This document shows, in pieces, positions 1-7,411 of a DNA stretch of 64,000 nt. The notes beneath the pieces are model-generated. The model searched no databases, had not been told where the DNA came from, and worked only from the letters and a program-made list of their open reading frames with translations. Where the stretch lies: contig NZ_JALJXJ010000003.1 of assembly GCF_024170005.1 (NCBI RefSeq), positions 248,001 through 312,000 on the forward strand, read 5' to 3'. The position numbers were made by a program, and so were the translations under genes. This DNA is from Azospirillum lipoferum. GTDB taxonomy: Bacteria; Pseudomonadota; Alphaproteobacteria; Azospirillales; Azospirillaceae. Every line of letters begins with the position of its first letter. Positions within the stretch are counted from its first letter, which is position 1.

Positions 1-1
1 A

Positions 2-430
2 TACGCAGTGTGCGAGACGGTGGCCCAGGCCTTCCAGAGCCGTCCTGTGGTGGACGCCATCCAGAAGACCTGCGACGTCGACCTGACCGGCACCAGCCTG
101 CGCATCGAATATTGCCAGGACACCGACGGCTTCTGGCTGGAGCCGCACACCGACATCGGTGTCAAGAAATACACGATGCTGATCTATCTCTCGAAAGGGG
201 CGAACTGCTCGCACTGGGGCACCGATGTGCTGGACGAGAGCCGGACGGTCGTCGCCCGTGCGCCCTACGCCTTCAACGAGGGGCTGATCTTCATCCCCGG
301 CAGCAACACCTGGCACGGCTTCGAAAAGCGCCCCATCGACGGCGTGCGCAAGTCGATCATCGTCAATTATGTCGGCCCCGAATGGCGGGCGCGGCAGGAA
401 CTATGCTTCCCCGACAAACCTGTTGCATAA
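2..430 (+). CDS. 2-oxoglutarate/Fe(II)-dependent oxygenase, 5'-truncated by window edge
   Basis: The reading frame is open to the left edge, so this is the C-terminal 142 residues of a longer protein; the GTG at position 8 is not a convincing start. The fragment carries the double-stranded beta-helix signature of 2OG-Fe(II) oxygenases: H49-x-D51 (EPHTD), distal H105 (TWHGF) and a basic residue (R116/K117) about 11 residues later, where these enzymes bind the 2-oxoglutarate carboxylate. Such enzymes hydroxylate proteins, sugars or small molecules with O2. The substrate cannot be told. A second, different oxygenase of the same superfamily follows 78 bp downstream on the same strand, suggesting a functional pair. 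Family assignment is fairly secure, specific role unknown. Confidence 0.75.
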   Translation, partial: YAVCETVAQAFQSRPVVDAIQKTCDVDLTGTSLRIEYCQDTDGFWLEPHTDIGVKKYTMLIYLSKGANCSHWGTDVLDESRTVVARAPYAFNEGLIFIPGSNTWHGFEKRPIDGVRKSIIVNYVGPEWRARQELCFPDKPVA

Positions 431-508
431 AACTTCGGTCGTGGTTAAGTGACGCCGGTTTTGGGGGGCAAAGCCACCGTCGGCACGCTCTTTGGGAGTT
501 TCTTACCC

Positions 509-1141
509 ATGTCCATGCTTGATCTGGACAAGTTCCGCGCCACCCCCCTGCAGCACGATCCCTATGATTTCCTGTGCGTTCCGGGGTTTGTGAAGCGGGA
601 GTATCTTGAAGAGCTGCACCGCGACTATCCCAAGGTGGACCGGCCCGGCTCGATCCCGCTGGGCGTCTTCCCCCAGGGGCCGAGCTTCGACCGGATGATC
701 GCCGAACTGAAGGGACCGGAGGTCTGCAAGGCCTTCTCTGACAAGTTCGATCTGGATCTGTCGAAGTACCCGACCATGTTCACCGCGCGCGGCATGTGCC
801 GGCCGACCGACGGCAAGATCCATCCGGATTCGGCCAGCAAGGTCATCACCGTGCTGATCTACATGAACCCGCCCTGGGAGGCGACCGGCGGCCGCCTGCG
901 CATCCTGCGCTCACAGAACCTGGAGGATTACGCCGCCGAGGTTCCGCCGGAGGAAGGCACCCTGATGTGCTTCCGCCGCAGCGACACCTCGTGGCACGGC
1001 CACTATCCCTTCGAAGGCCAGCGCCGCGCGATCCAGATGAACTGGGTCAAGGGCAGCGTCTATATCTGGCACGAACAGTGGCGCCACCGCGTCGGCGCCT
1101 GGGCGAAGGGTGTCTTCGGCGGCCAGTCGGCCGGCTATTGA
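509..1141 (+). CDS. 2-oxoglutarate/Fe(II)-dependent oxygenase
   Basis: A 210-residue protein. The frame is open upstream to 449, but I place the start at ATG 509 (MSMLDLDKF) because GGAG lies about 11 bases before it and the upstream codons do not look coding. Metal-binding triad: H105-x-D107 (GKIHPDS) and H163 (SWHGH), followed by R172/R173 as the likely 2-oxoglutarate anchor. It is a soluble protein with no signal peptide or membrane segment. It follows another 2OG oxygenase in the same direction, so the two may act on one substrate or partner; homologs of this type often sit among surface polysaccharide genes, but no such genes lie inside the window. Function beyond the superfamily is unknown. 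Confidence 0.75.
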   Translation: MSMLDLDKFRATPLQHDPYDFLCVPGFVKREYLEELHRDYPKVDRPGSIPLGVFPQGPSFDRMIAELKGPEVCKAFSDKFDLDLSKYPTMFTARGMCRPTDGKIHPDSASKVITVLIYMNPPWEATGGRLRILRSQNLEDYAAEVPPEEGTLMCFRRSDTSWHGHYPFEGQRRAIQMNWVKGSVYIWHEQWRHRVGAWAKGVFGGQSAGY

Positions 1142-1183
1142 GGAAAAGGACGAGGGGCGGCGCCCGCCTCGATCGGCTGCCCC

Positions 1184-1765
1184 TCAGTCGATCAGATCCT
1201 CGACCTCGCGGATGCGGCCGTTGTCGATCATGAACTGAACCAGTTCCGGGCGCTGCTTGCCGAGCTTGCGGTGGCGCTGGCGCACAGCGGCGATCAGGTC
1301 GCCGTTGCGGCCGAGGATGTCGTCGGCGAATTCGATCATGCGCAGGTTGGGCCAGGTCTGGGCCCGGATGGCGACCACCGCCCCCACCGCATCGGCCGCC
1401 GGCAGATCGGGACGCGCCTGCGCCAGGATCATGGTCAGCGCTGCGGTGGACCGTGACACACCGGCATGGCAGTGGACCAGCAGGTGGCGGCAATCCACCG
1501 GTTCGGCCAGCAGGTCGCGGCCGAAGGCCAGGATGCGTTCCACATCCGACCGTTCCGGCGCGATCTGGCCCTGGGTCGGTTCGATGACGTCGTGGAAGCG
1601 CAGCTCCAGCCGCTCATGCTCGCCGTAATCGCCGAAGTCGCTCGGCTCCGTCATCTCGGGATCGAGGATCGACAGCACATGGCTGACCTTGCCGCCGCCG
1701 AAATTGCAAAGCTCGCTGAGACCGCAGACCGTCAGGCCGAAAGGCACGAAATCGCTGGCCATCAT
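1184..1765 (-). CDS. Tyrosine/dual-specificity-phosphatase-like protein
   Basis: A 193-residue soluble protein with the Cys-based phosphatase P-loop HCHAGVSRS: catalytic C99 and R105 (C-x5-R). A plausible general acid Asp (FHD, D59) lies about 40 residues before it, as in dual-specificity phosphatases. It probably removes phosphate from a protein or small phosphoester; the substrate is not evident. The start is chosen at the ATG pair at 1765/1762, preceded by a weak GAGAG; the frame remains open to 1816 and a 17-residue extension is possible. It lies convergent to the oxygenase pair. Alphaproteobacterial homologs are annotated only as tyrosine protein phosphatase. Confidence 0.75.
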   Translation of the reverse strand: MMASDFVPFGLTVCGLSELCNFGGGKVSHVLSILDPEMTEPSDFGDYGEHERLELRFHDVIEPTQGQIAPERSDVERILAFGRDLLAEPVDCRHLLVHCHAGVSRSTAALTMILAQARPDLPAADAVGAVVAIRAQTWPNLRMIEFADDILGRNGDLIAAVRQRHRKLGKQRPELVQFMIDNGRIREVEDLID

Positions 1766-1905
1766 TCTCTCGTTCGATTGCGGGAGGAGGAAGACAGGGG
1801 AGCTGGGAAGCCGCATTTGGCACCCGCCGCCCCGCCGCCGTCAACCCGCCAACCGTTCGTACACGAGATCATCACATGCTGTGCCGGCGCTTCTCTCCGG
1901 CCCCG

Positions 1906-2613
1906 TCACTCCTCTCCGCCGGCCTCCGCCTCCTCCTCGGCCCCGGCGGCATCGCCAGCCGGCGGCAGGGTCGGCCGTGGGCGACGGGTGCGCAGCTTCT
2001 TCAGCAGCAGCGAGAAAGGCTTCAGCGCGGTATCCAGGATGGTCTGATCCCCCTCCAGCCGCGACAGCAGGAAGGCACCGGCCTCCAGAGTGGAGACGCT
2101 GTCGCGCCGCGGCTCCTTGCGCGCCTGCCCATAAAGCGAGCGGAACTGCGGGTTCAGCACGATGCGGCGGCATTTCAGCAGCCAGGCATTGCGCCACCAC
2201 AGGGTCTTGGCCTGGCTCCAGGTGCCGTCCAGGACGATGACGCCCTCCAGATCCTCCAGGATCTCGGCACTGTCGCGCAACGGCTGGCCATTCTTGTCGA
2301 CCACCGCCACCTCCGGCCGGGGAGCGCCGTCCTCCTTCACCGGGCCGAGATACAGCACGCCCCAGCGCTTGGGATCGACCTCCCGCCCCAGGATGCGCTT
2401 CAGGCCCGGCCAGCTCAGCCCGACCTTCACCAGCGAATTGGCGAACTGCAGGTGGGCGATCTGGGCGGTGCCCAGATTCTCCCGCTTCTCCTGCGGGTGC
2501 TGCAGGATCAGCAGGAACACGCCGTTGTCGATCGGTTGCACTGCCTCGCAAATGCACAGATGATTAGGTTTTAGGCAATTTGGGCAGGAGTCGGGTGCGG
2601 TGGCGCTGTGCAT
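1906..2613 (-). CDS. DTW domain protein, probable tRNA-uridine aminocarboxypropyltransferase
   Basis: A 235-residue protein. An N-terminal zinc knuckle (C10, C13, C20, C22; CPNC...CIC) is followed by a DTW/SPOUT-like domain with the family motif DGTW at 129-132 and SQAKTLWW directly after it. Proteins of this family (TapT/YfiP) add the 3-amino-3-carboxypropyl group of SAM to uridine 47 of tRNA (acp3U). The C-terminus ends in an acidic Ala/Glu tail of low complexity. The start is set at ATG 2613 because the residues before M1 in the longer frame (to 2730) are not conserved-looking and an AAGGA stands about 12 bases upstream. No operon partner is visible. Confidence 0.8.
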   Translation of the reverse strand: MHSATAPDSCPNCLKPNHLCICEAVQPIDNGVFLLILQHPQEKRENLGTAQIAHLQFANSLVKVGLSWPGLKRILGREVDPKRWGVLYLGPVKEDGAPRPEVAVVDKNGQPLRDSAEILEDLEGVIVLDGTWSQAKTLWWRNAWLLKCRRIVLNPQFRSLYGQARKEPRRDSVSTLEAGAFLLSRLEGDQTILDTALKPFSLLLKKLRTRRPRPTLPPAGDAAGAEEEAEAGGEE

Positions 2614-2982
2614 GGGAGGTACGCATTCCTTGAAGGGGATTGGTCGCGAATATGGGTTGGAACGACGCGGAAGGGAACACATCTCACACAGGACAGCGGC
2701 GATGCCCGATCGAAAGGCGATGTCCGCCACGGCGTGTACGACAGATCCCCCCAGAGTCCCTCCGATTCCCTAGCGTCATACCGGTTCATGTGGGTTCAAG
2801 TGGCTTCGTATAAACCGTTTGTAGAGACTTAGTCGTGTGTCATGGAACTCGTGTGACGCGCTTAACAGCTGGCCTGGAACTTGCGTAGTTATTATCCAGG
2901 CAAACAGGACGACGGGTGGGCCAGGACCGGCCTTAGTCAGGCTGATCCGCGGTGCCATCCGGCGCTCAGAAGGAGACCTGCC
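2614..2982. other. 369-bp intergenic region with a possible sigma-54 promoter
   Basis: No ORF with coding character in either direction. It holds the 5' flank of the DTW gene on the minus strand and, on the plus strand, a -24/-12-like element at 2870-2885 in front of the 60-codon gene. Two copies of TCGTGTG at 2833-2839 and 2849-2855 lie just upstream of that element. A 6-bp inverted repeat CCTGGA/TCCAGG flanks the predicted start-site region (2874-2900). Confidence 0.5.
2870..2885 (+). promoter_or_regulatory. Possible sigma-54 (-24/-12) promoter
   Basis: The string TGGCCTGGAACTTGCG matches the RpoN consensus TGGCACGRNNNTTGCW at 10 of 13 defined positions, with the required GG-N10-GC spacing (GG 2871-2872, GC 2883-2884). 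Transcription would start near 2896 and read into the small gene at 2983. The two direct repeats TCGTGTG upstream could be an activator site. This is sequence resemblance only. Confidence 0.35.
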
Positions 2983-3165
2983 ATGCTGCCCGCCCATCTT
3001 GCCGACCGCCTGCTGAAACAGCACCGCGATGCCGACAGCGCGGAATTCGCCCGTCAGCTGCCGCTCTATGCTCCGCTGGATGCGGATGACCCGCGCTGGA
3101 TGACCGAGCCGGACGGCACGGAGCAGCCCGCCCGCCGCGAGCCTGATTGGGCCACCAACTACTGA
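2983..3165 (+). CDS. Hypothetical 60-residue protein
   Basis: A small ORF with an ideal ribosome binding site (AGGAG at 2971-2975, seven bases before ATG 2983). The predicted product is soluble, acidic and rich in Asp, Pro and Arg, beginning MLPAHLADRLL and ending EPDWATNY. There is no signal peptide, metal motif or membrane segment. I recognise no family. Its strong Shine-Dalgarno sequence and the promoter-like element upstream argue that it is translated. It is convergent with the imuA-like gene, with only 7 bp between the stops. Confidence 0.6.
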   Translation: MLPAHLADRLLKQHRDADSAEFARQLPLYAPLDADDPRWMTEPDGTEQPARREPDWATNY

Positions 3166-3172
3166 TCGGCAC

Positions 3173-4108
3173 TCAGCCTGCGATGGCCGGTTTGCGGTGA
3201 TCCGACGAGCGACCCTGTCGGTTGTCGGACATCAGCTGCCGGGTCATCGGCTGCCGGGCCGGCCATAGCCTGGGGTCGCTTTGCACGGCCTGCCCAAGGC
3301 CGCTCCCATCCTCTTTCCCCATGTCGCGCCACCCCGCCCCATCCCAGGCAAGGGTCCAGCGTCCGGCGCATCCGCCCCGGCACCGTTCCAGCGCGACCGA
3401 CCAGCGCGGCATCCCCAGACCCGGCAGTCCCCCGGCCGGGCGTGGAACTACATCCTTTTCATCCAGGCTGGGGACGGCATCCAGCCGCCAGCGGGTCACA
3501 GCGGCGCTGAGCCCCTCCGCCCGCCCACCCTCCATCTGCCGACCACCCGTCCGCCAGTTGCGTCCGCCCGACGCGCCGACGCCCAAATCCAGCAGGAAGC
3601 CGGTCACCCCCGACGACTCGGCGGCCAGTTGCAGACGCCGGCTGGTGGTCAGGTCCAGTTCCTCCAGTTCGCCCAGCACCACAGACAGGGCGGAGCAACG
3701 CAACGCCTCCTCCATTGCCCACAGCGCATCGACCGGCCGTACCGCCCGCACAGCCACCAGCCGGTCCGGTGTCAGCCCGTAGGCCGCCAGCCCTGGGGCA
3801 TACAGGTCGCGCCCGCGCAGGATCCACAGTGCCGGCGTTTTCGGGGTCGCCAGCCGGGCCAGGAGTGCCGCGGCGAATCCGGTGCCCGCCCCCGGGTCCT
3901 TCGCCGCCACCATATGCAGGCAGCCAAGCGGCAGCCCGCCGTCGGGCAGATGGCCGTCAACCGACTCGACACCGAACGGCAGGGTCCGCCCTCCCTCCCC
4001 GCCTGCTCCCTCGATCCGCCGGATGCGTGCGCGCAGATCGGCCAACGTGCCGGCACGATCGCGCGGCGCAGCCTCCGTGGACGGAGAGGGGGACGACGGC
4101 ACAGACAT
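3173..4108 (-). CDS. imuA: ImuA-like SOS mutagenesis protein
   Basis: A 311-residue protein resembling alphaproteobacterial ImuA, a RecA-like accessory factor of the ImuA-ImuB-DnaE2 mutasome used in damage-induced translesion synthesis. The N-terminal part has the family's look: the phrase LPFGVESVDGHLPDGGLPLGCLH, then GAGTGFAAALLARLA in place of a clean Walker A (no GKT), and ALWILRGRDLYAPGLAAYGL. The C-terminal 110 residues are Arg/Gly-rich. An alphaproteobacterial LexA box lies 27-41 bp upstream, which supports SOS control. No imuB or dnaE2 flanks it on either side in this window, unlike the common operon. Identification is good at family level. Confidence 0.8.
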   Translation of the reverse strand: MSVPSSPSPSTEAAPRDRAGTLADLRARIRRIEGAGGEGGRTLPFGVESVDGHLPDGGLPLGCLHMVAAKDPGAGTGFAAALLARLATPKTPALWILRGRDLYAPGLAAYGLTPDRLVAVRAVRPVDALWAMEEALRCSALSVVLGELEELDLTTSRRLQLAAESSGVTGFLLDLGVGASGGRNWRTGGRQMEGGRAEGLSAAVTRWRLDAVPSLDEKDVVPRPAGGLPGLGMPRWSVALERCRGGCAGRWTLAWDGAGWRDMGKEDGSGLGQAVQSDPRLWPARQPMTRQLMSDNRQGRSSDHRKPAIAG

Positions 4109-4134
4109 GACTCGGCTCCGCTCGACAGGCTTAT

Positions 4135-4149
4135 GTTCCTGATATGTTC
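4135..4149 (-). promoter_or_regulatory. LexA box (GTTC-N7-GTTC) upstream of imuA
   Basis: GTTC at 4135-4138 and GTTC at 4146-4149 are separated by exactly seven bases, the direct-repeat operator recognised by alphaproteobacterial LexA. It sits in the right place for promoter repression of the divergent-free imuA gene. Read on the plus strand it is GTTC-N7-GTTC; the orientation relative to imuA is inverted (GAAC-N7-GAAC), which is seen at other SOS promoters. Confidence 0.8.
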
Positions 4150-4216
4150 TATCACGGAAGCCTGTCGAGGGGGGAGTCTGCGACTCCTGTCTTGTTCTGT
4201 GACCGTCTGCTCCAGT

Positions 4217-4669
4217 TTAGTTTGCGATGGGCGTGGCGCCGATCTTTCCGCGCGGGGCCGCCTTGATGGTCGGACCAGCATTGTCGGCGGGCTTCGCCAC
4301 GGTGGTGGAGGTGCCGCGGCTGCCGCGCGGCGTGTTGCCCTTCAGGCTCAGCAGGTGCAGCCGGACATAGGCGGTGGACCCGCCGACCTTCACCGCCACC
4401 CAGTCGCTGTTGCGCACCCTGCCCAGCGTGGTCACCGCCTGACCGGCCCCCAGCGTGGCGATGACGCCCGAACCGCCCGTCGGCTGGGCATAGGCCGGCG
4501 TCGGCCTGTCCACCTGCCACTCCCCATAGATCGGCTCCAGCCCGGTCCCCGTTTCGGGCGCCGTCCGCACGGTCGGCGGATTCGGAACCCGCTGGTACGG
4601 CATGCAGCCGGGAACCATCAGCGTGGCCAGGGCCACCATCAAGGGAAGGGTACGCAGACGCCGGATCAT
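4217..4669 (-). CDS. SH3-domain (SH3b) lipoprotein
   Basis: A 150-residue protein with an N-terminal lipoprotein signal: basic start MIRRLR, hydrophobic core, and a lipobox ending in Cys22 (MVPGC). After a proline-rich spacer a bacterial SH3-like segment follows (roughly 62-108: GSGVIATLGAGQAVTTLG...WVAVKVGGSTAYVRLHLL). The C-terminal tail is basic and low in complexity. It is probably anchored to a membrane and exposed to the periplasm, where SH3b domains commonly bind peptidoglycan. The start is supported by AAGGTGAG just upstream. No operon partner; imuA reads in the same direction after a 108-bp gap with its own promoter. Confidence 0.7.
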   Translation of the reverse strand: MIRRLRTLPLMVALATLMVPGCMPYQRVPNPPTVRTAPETGTGLEPIYGEWQVDRPTPAYAQPTGGSGVIATLGAGQAVTTLGRVRNSDWVAVKVGGSTAYVRLHLLSLKGNTPRGSRGTSTTVAKPADNAGPTIKAAPRGKIGATPIAN

Positions 4670-5007
4670 CGCTCACCTTGGAGATGGAACGGTGCTTTGC
4701 AGGAGCGGGGCAAACAGAGGACGGCAAACAAGGAGTGTGAACCTTCGACGCGACCATACAGGAGGCAGCCCCCTCTTCGCCACCGCAGCGCACCCAATTT
4801 CGCTATGCGCTTTTTGGGGCAGGCCCCCACGTCCAGAAAAATTATCTAAAGCCCGATGTTTTTCACTCCACCCCCGCGCAGGAGTCCCAACCCACCCCGC
4901 GTATCTTGACCATCGAGACGCCCGAGACAAGCCCCACCGGCCACGGTCAAAGGACGTCACCGCCAGAACGGCAGTCCATCACGACGTACTTTATGGGGGC
5001 ACCGGCC

Positions 5008-5823
5008 ATGATCTCTTCCCTCGGCAGCTCCAGCACCACCGCGACGCTGCAGAAATTCTTCTCCAAGGCGGACGCCAACAGTGATTCGTCGCTGTCCAAG
5101 GACGAACTGCTGAGCGCACTGGAAGGCACCTCGGCCTCGTCCGACAGCGACAAGCTCTCCTCGGCGGTCGACAGTCTGGTCAGCAGCCTGGACAGCGACA
5201 AGAGCGGCTCGCTCAGCGCGACGGAATTCAGCTCCTTTTCCAGCCAGTTCGACTATGGCAGCGGCAGCGCCCTGCTGGCGGCGCAGGAGCAGGCGAGCGC
5301 GATGCAGCAGCAGTTCGCCCAGAACCTCTATTCCAGCCTGGACAGCGACAGCAGCGGCGGCATCAGTTCGGACGAGCTGACCTCCGCCCTGACCTCCGCC
5401 GGCCAGTCCAGCACCGACGCCGCATCGCTGTTCAGCAGCCTCGACAGCGACGAGGACGGATCGATCTCCCAGGACGAGCTGAGCAGCGCGCTGAAGGAGG
5501 CCGACGCCAACCGCCCGCCACCCCCGCCGCCCGCCAATGACACCGGCACCGCCAGCGCTTCGGACAGCAGCAGCACGGACTCGACCTCGTCGACGTCCTC
5601 CAGTTCGTCATCGTCCTCGTCTTCGTCGTCCGGCACCGCGTCGGCGGGCGGCACGACCAGCTACGATCCGCTGGACACCAACAAGGACGGCTATGTCTCG
5701 GAACAGGAACGGATGGCCGCCTATGGCGGCACGCAGCAGCAGGCGGGCGGCGTGACGTCCAACCGCCTCAGCGGCGACATGCTGCGCACATTGATGCAGG
5801 GCATCAACGAGGTTGCCGCGTAG
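5008..5823 (+). CDS. EF-hand protein with five predicted calcium-binding loops
   Basis: A 271-residue protein (start at ATG 5008 preceded by GGGGG; ATG 4993 is also possible). Five EF-hand loops of the D-x-D/N-x-D/S-G pattern lie at about 22-33, 62-73, 112-123, 146-157 and 223-234, most complete in DSDKSGSLSATE, DSDEDGSISQDE and DTNKDGYVSEQE; the first and third lack the usual Gly or a ligand spacing is weaker. A proline run (169-175) and a serine-rich linker (184-208) separate loops four and five. No signal peptide or membrane segment is seen, so it may be a cytosolic calcium sensor or buffer, or be exported by a non-Sec route. A rho-independent terminator follows. Confidence 0.8.
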   Translation: MISSLGSSSTTATLQKFFSKADANSDSSLSKDELLSALEGTSASSDSDKLSSAVDSLVSSLDSDKSGSLSATEFSSFSSQFDYGSGSALLAAQEQASAMQQQFAQNLYSSLDSDSSGGISSDELTSALTSAGQSSTDAASLFSSLDSDEDGSISQDELSSALKEADANRPPPPPPANDTGTASASDSSSTDSTSSTSSSSSSSSSSSSGTASAGGTTSYDPLDTNKDGYVSEQERMAAYGGTQQQAGGVTSNRLSGDMLRTLMQGINEVAA

Positions 5824-5851
5824 CCTTGTGGGTTCGGATGCGCGGCACGGG

Positions 5852-5890
5852 AAAAGGCGGTCGGCGGGTGGCGCCGGCCGCCTTTTCTTT
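5852..5890. terminator. Bidirectional rho-independent terminator
   Basis: An 11-bp GC-rich stem (5856-5866 with 5872-5882, one G-U pair) and a 5-base loop, with AAAA before and TTTT after the stem. It can end the EF-hand gene on the plus strand and hemN on the minus strand. Confidence 0.85.
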
Positions 5891-5915
5891 TGAGCCGCCT
5901 TTTCCCTGAACGCTA

Positions 5916-7343
5916 TCAAACCGCCCGGCTGTGCCGCCCTGCGCCCTTGGACAGGTGGGTGTCAAAACGGGCGGCGACGATGCGCATCAGCGGGCGGGCG
6001 CTCTCCGGCACATGGACGCGCCGGCCCTCCACCACCGCGACGCCATCAGCGACCAGATCGGCCATGCCCTCCAGCTCCGCGTCGAAGACGGACTCGGGCA
6101 AGCCGTGGCCGCGGGCGATGGCGGCGGTATCGACCGACAGGTCACACATCAGCCGCATGATCAGGTCGCGCCGCACCTTGTCGTCCTCGGCCAGCGCGAT
6201 GCCTTTGCCGGTGGGCAGGCGGCCTTCCTCGATAGCGGTGGCATAGTGGTCGAAGGGCACGGCGTTCTGCACATAGCCCTGCGGCAGCGCACCGATGGAG
6301 GAAGACCCGAAGCCCAGCAGAACCTCGGCGTCGTCGGTGGTGTAACCCTGGAAGTTGCGGCCCAGCCGCCCTTCCTCCTGCTGCACCGCCAGCTCGTCGC
6401 CGGGGCGGGCGAAATGGTCGAGCCCGATGGCGCTATAGCCGGCGGCGGCCAGCACGGCGCCGATGGCGGCGAACTGCTCCCAGCGACCGAGCGAACCGGC
6501 CAGCACCGACTCGTCGATCTTCTTCTGGTGGGTCTTCATCCACGGCACATGGGCGTAGCCGAAGACCGACAGCCGGTCGGGCGCCATCTCCAGCGCGATC
6601 TCGGCGGAGCGGGTGACGCTCTCCACCGACTGGTGCGGCAGGCCGTACATCAGGTCGAGATTGACGCTGGTGATGCCGGCCTCCTTCAGCCAGGCCAAAG
6701 CCTGTTCGGTGACGGCGCGCGGCTGGATACGGTTGATCGCCTGCTGCACCGTCTCGTCGAAATCCTGCACGCCGAGCGAGGCGCGGTTGACCCCGGCGCG
6801 GCCCAGCGCCGCCGCCATCTCCGCCGTCAGGGTGCGGGGGTCGATCTCCACCGCCAGCTCGGCATCGGCGGCGACGTCGAAGCGGGTGCGCAGCAGCGCG
6901 ATCATCGCTTCGAAATCACCCGGCGCCATCATGGTCGGGGTGCCGCCGCCGAAATGGATGTGGCGCACCGCCAGCCGGCCGGGAACACGGTCGGCCACCA
7001 TGGCGATCTCGCGCCGCATATGGCCGAGATACTCCATGATCGGCTCGTAGCGCGCGACGATCTTGGTGTGGCAACCGCAGTACCAGCACATCTTCTGGCA
7101 GAAGGGCACATGCAGGTAGAGCGATCCGGACCGGGACGGCTCGATCGCCTCCAGCCAGCCGCCATAGACATCGCCGTTCACCTCTGGCGTGAAGTGCGGC
7201 GCGGTCGGGTAGCTGGTGTAGCGCGGCACCCGCAGCCCGTCATATTTGGCGAGCAGCGCGGCATCGACACCGTGGGCGACACCATGGGAATGGGACGGGT
7301 TTGCGGGGGCCGGCTTTACGGCCAGGGCGGTGATGGCGTTCAT
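5916..7343 (-). CDS. hemN: Oxygen-independent coproporphyrinogen III oxidase
   Basis: A 475-residue radical-SAM enzyme that converts coproporphyrinogen III to protoporphyrinogen IX without O2, for haem synthesis under low oxygen. The [4Fe-4S] motif C82-x3-C86-x2-C89 with the family's extra C91 (CQKMCWYCGC) and the SAM-binding GGGTP (132-136) are intact, and the N-terminal VPRYTSYPTAPHF is typical of true HemN rather than HemW. Length matches the family (about 450). The promoter region carries a perfect Fnr/FixK anaerobox 36-49 bp upstream, fitting induction in microaerobic conditions. The gene is monocistronic by layout. Confidence 0.93.
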   Translation of the reverse strand: MNAITALAVKPAPANPSHSHGVAHGVDAALLAKYDGLRVPRYTSYPTAPHFTPEVNGDVYGGWLEAIEPSRSGSLYLHVPFCQKMCWYCGCHTKIVARYEPIMEYLGHMRREIAMVADRVPGRLAVRHIHFGGGTPTMMAPGDFEAMIALLRTRFDVAADAELAVEIDPRTLTAEMAAALGRAGVNRASLGVQDFDETVQQAINRIQPRAVTEQALAWLKEAGITSVNLDLMYGLPHQSVESVTRSAEIALEMAPDRLSVFGYAHVPWMKTHQKKIDESVLAGSLGRWEQFAAIGAVLAAAGYSAIGLDHFARPGDELAVQQEEGRLGRNFQGYTTDDAEVLLGFGSSSIGALPQGYVQNAVPFDHYATAIEEGRLPTGKGIALAEDDKVRRDLIMRLMCDLSVDTAAIARGHGLPESVFDAELEGMADLVADGVAVVEGRRVHVPESARPLMRIVAARFDTHLSKGAGRHSRAV

Positions 7344-7378
7344 GAGCGACAGAGTGCCGCAGCACCCCCACCCCCGCC

Positions 7379-7392
7379 TTGATCCACGTCAA
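7379..7392. promoter_or_regulatory. Fnr/FixK anaerobox upstream of hemN
   Basis: TTGATCCACGTCAA is a 14-base dyad (TTGA-N6-TCAA) agreeing with the Fnr/FixK consensus TTGAT-N4-ATCAA except for one G. Its position 36-49 bp before the hemN start fits activation of hemN by an FnrN/FixK-type regulator, as in other alphaproteobacteria. Confidence 0.75.
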
Positions 7393-7411
7393 GATCGCGA
7401 AAGCGGCCTTT

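Noticed and set aside
3281..4849. A 522-codon plus-strand frame over imuA and the SH3 lipoprotein gene
   Set aside because: Antisense of two recognisable genes, Arg/Pro/Gln-rich translation without motifs; typical of high-GC shadow frames.
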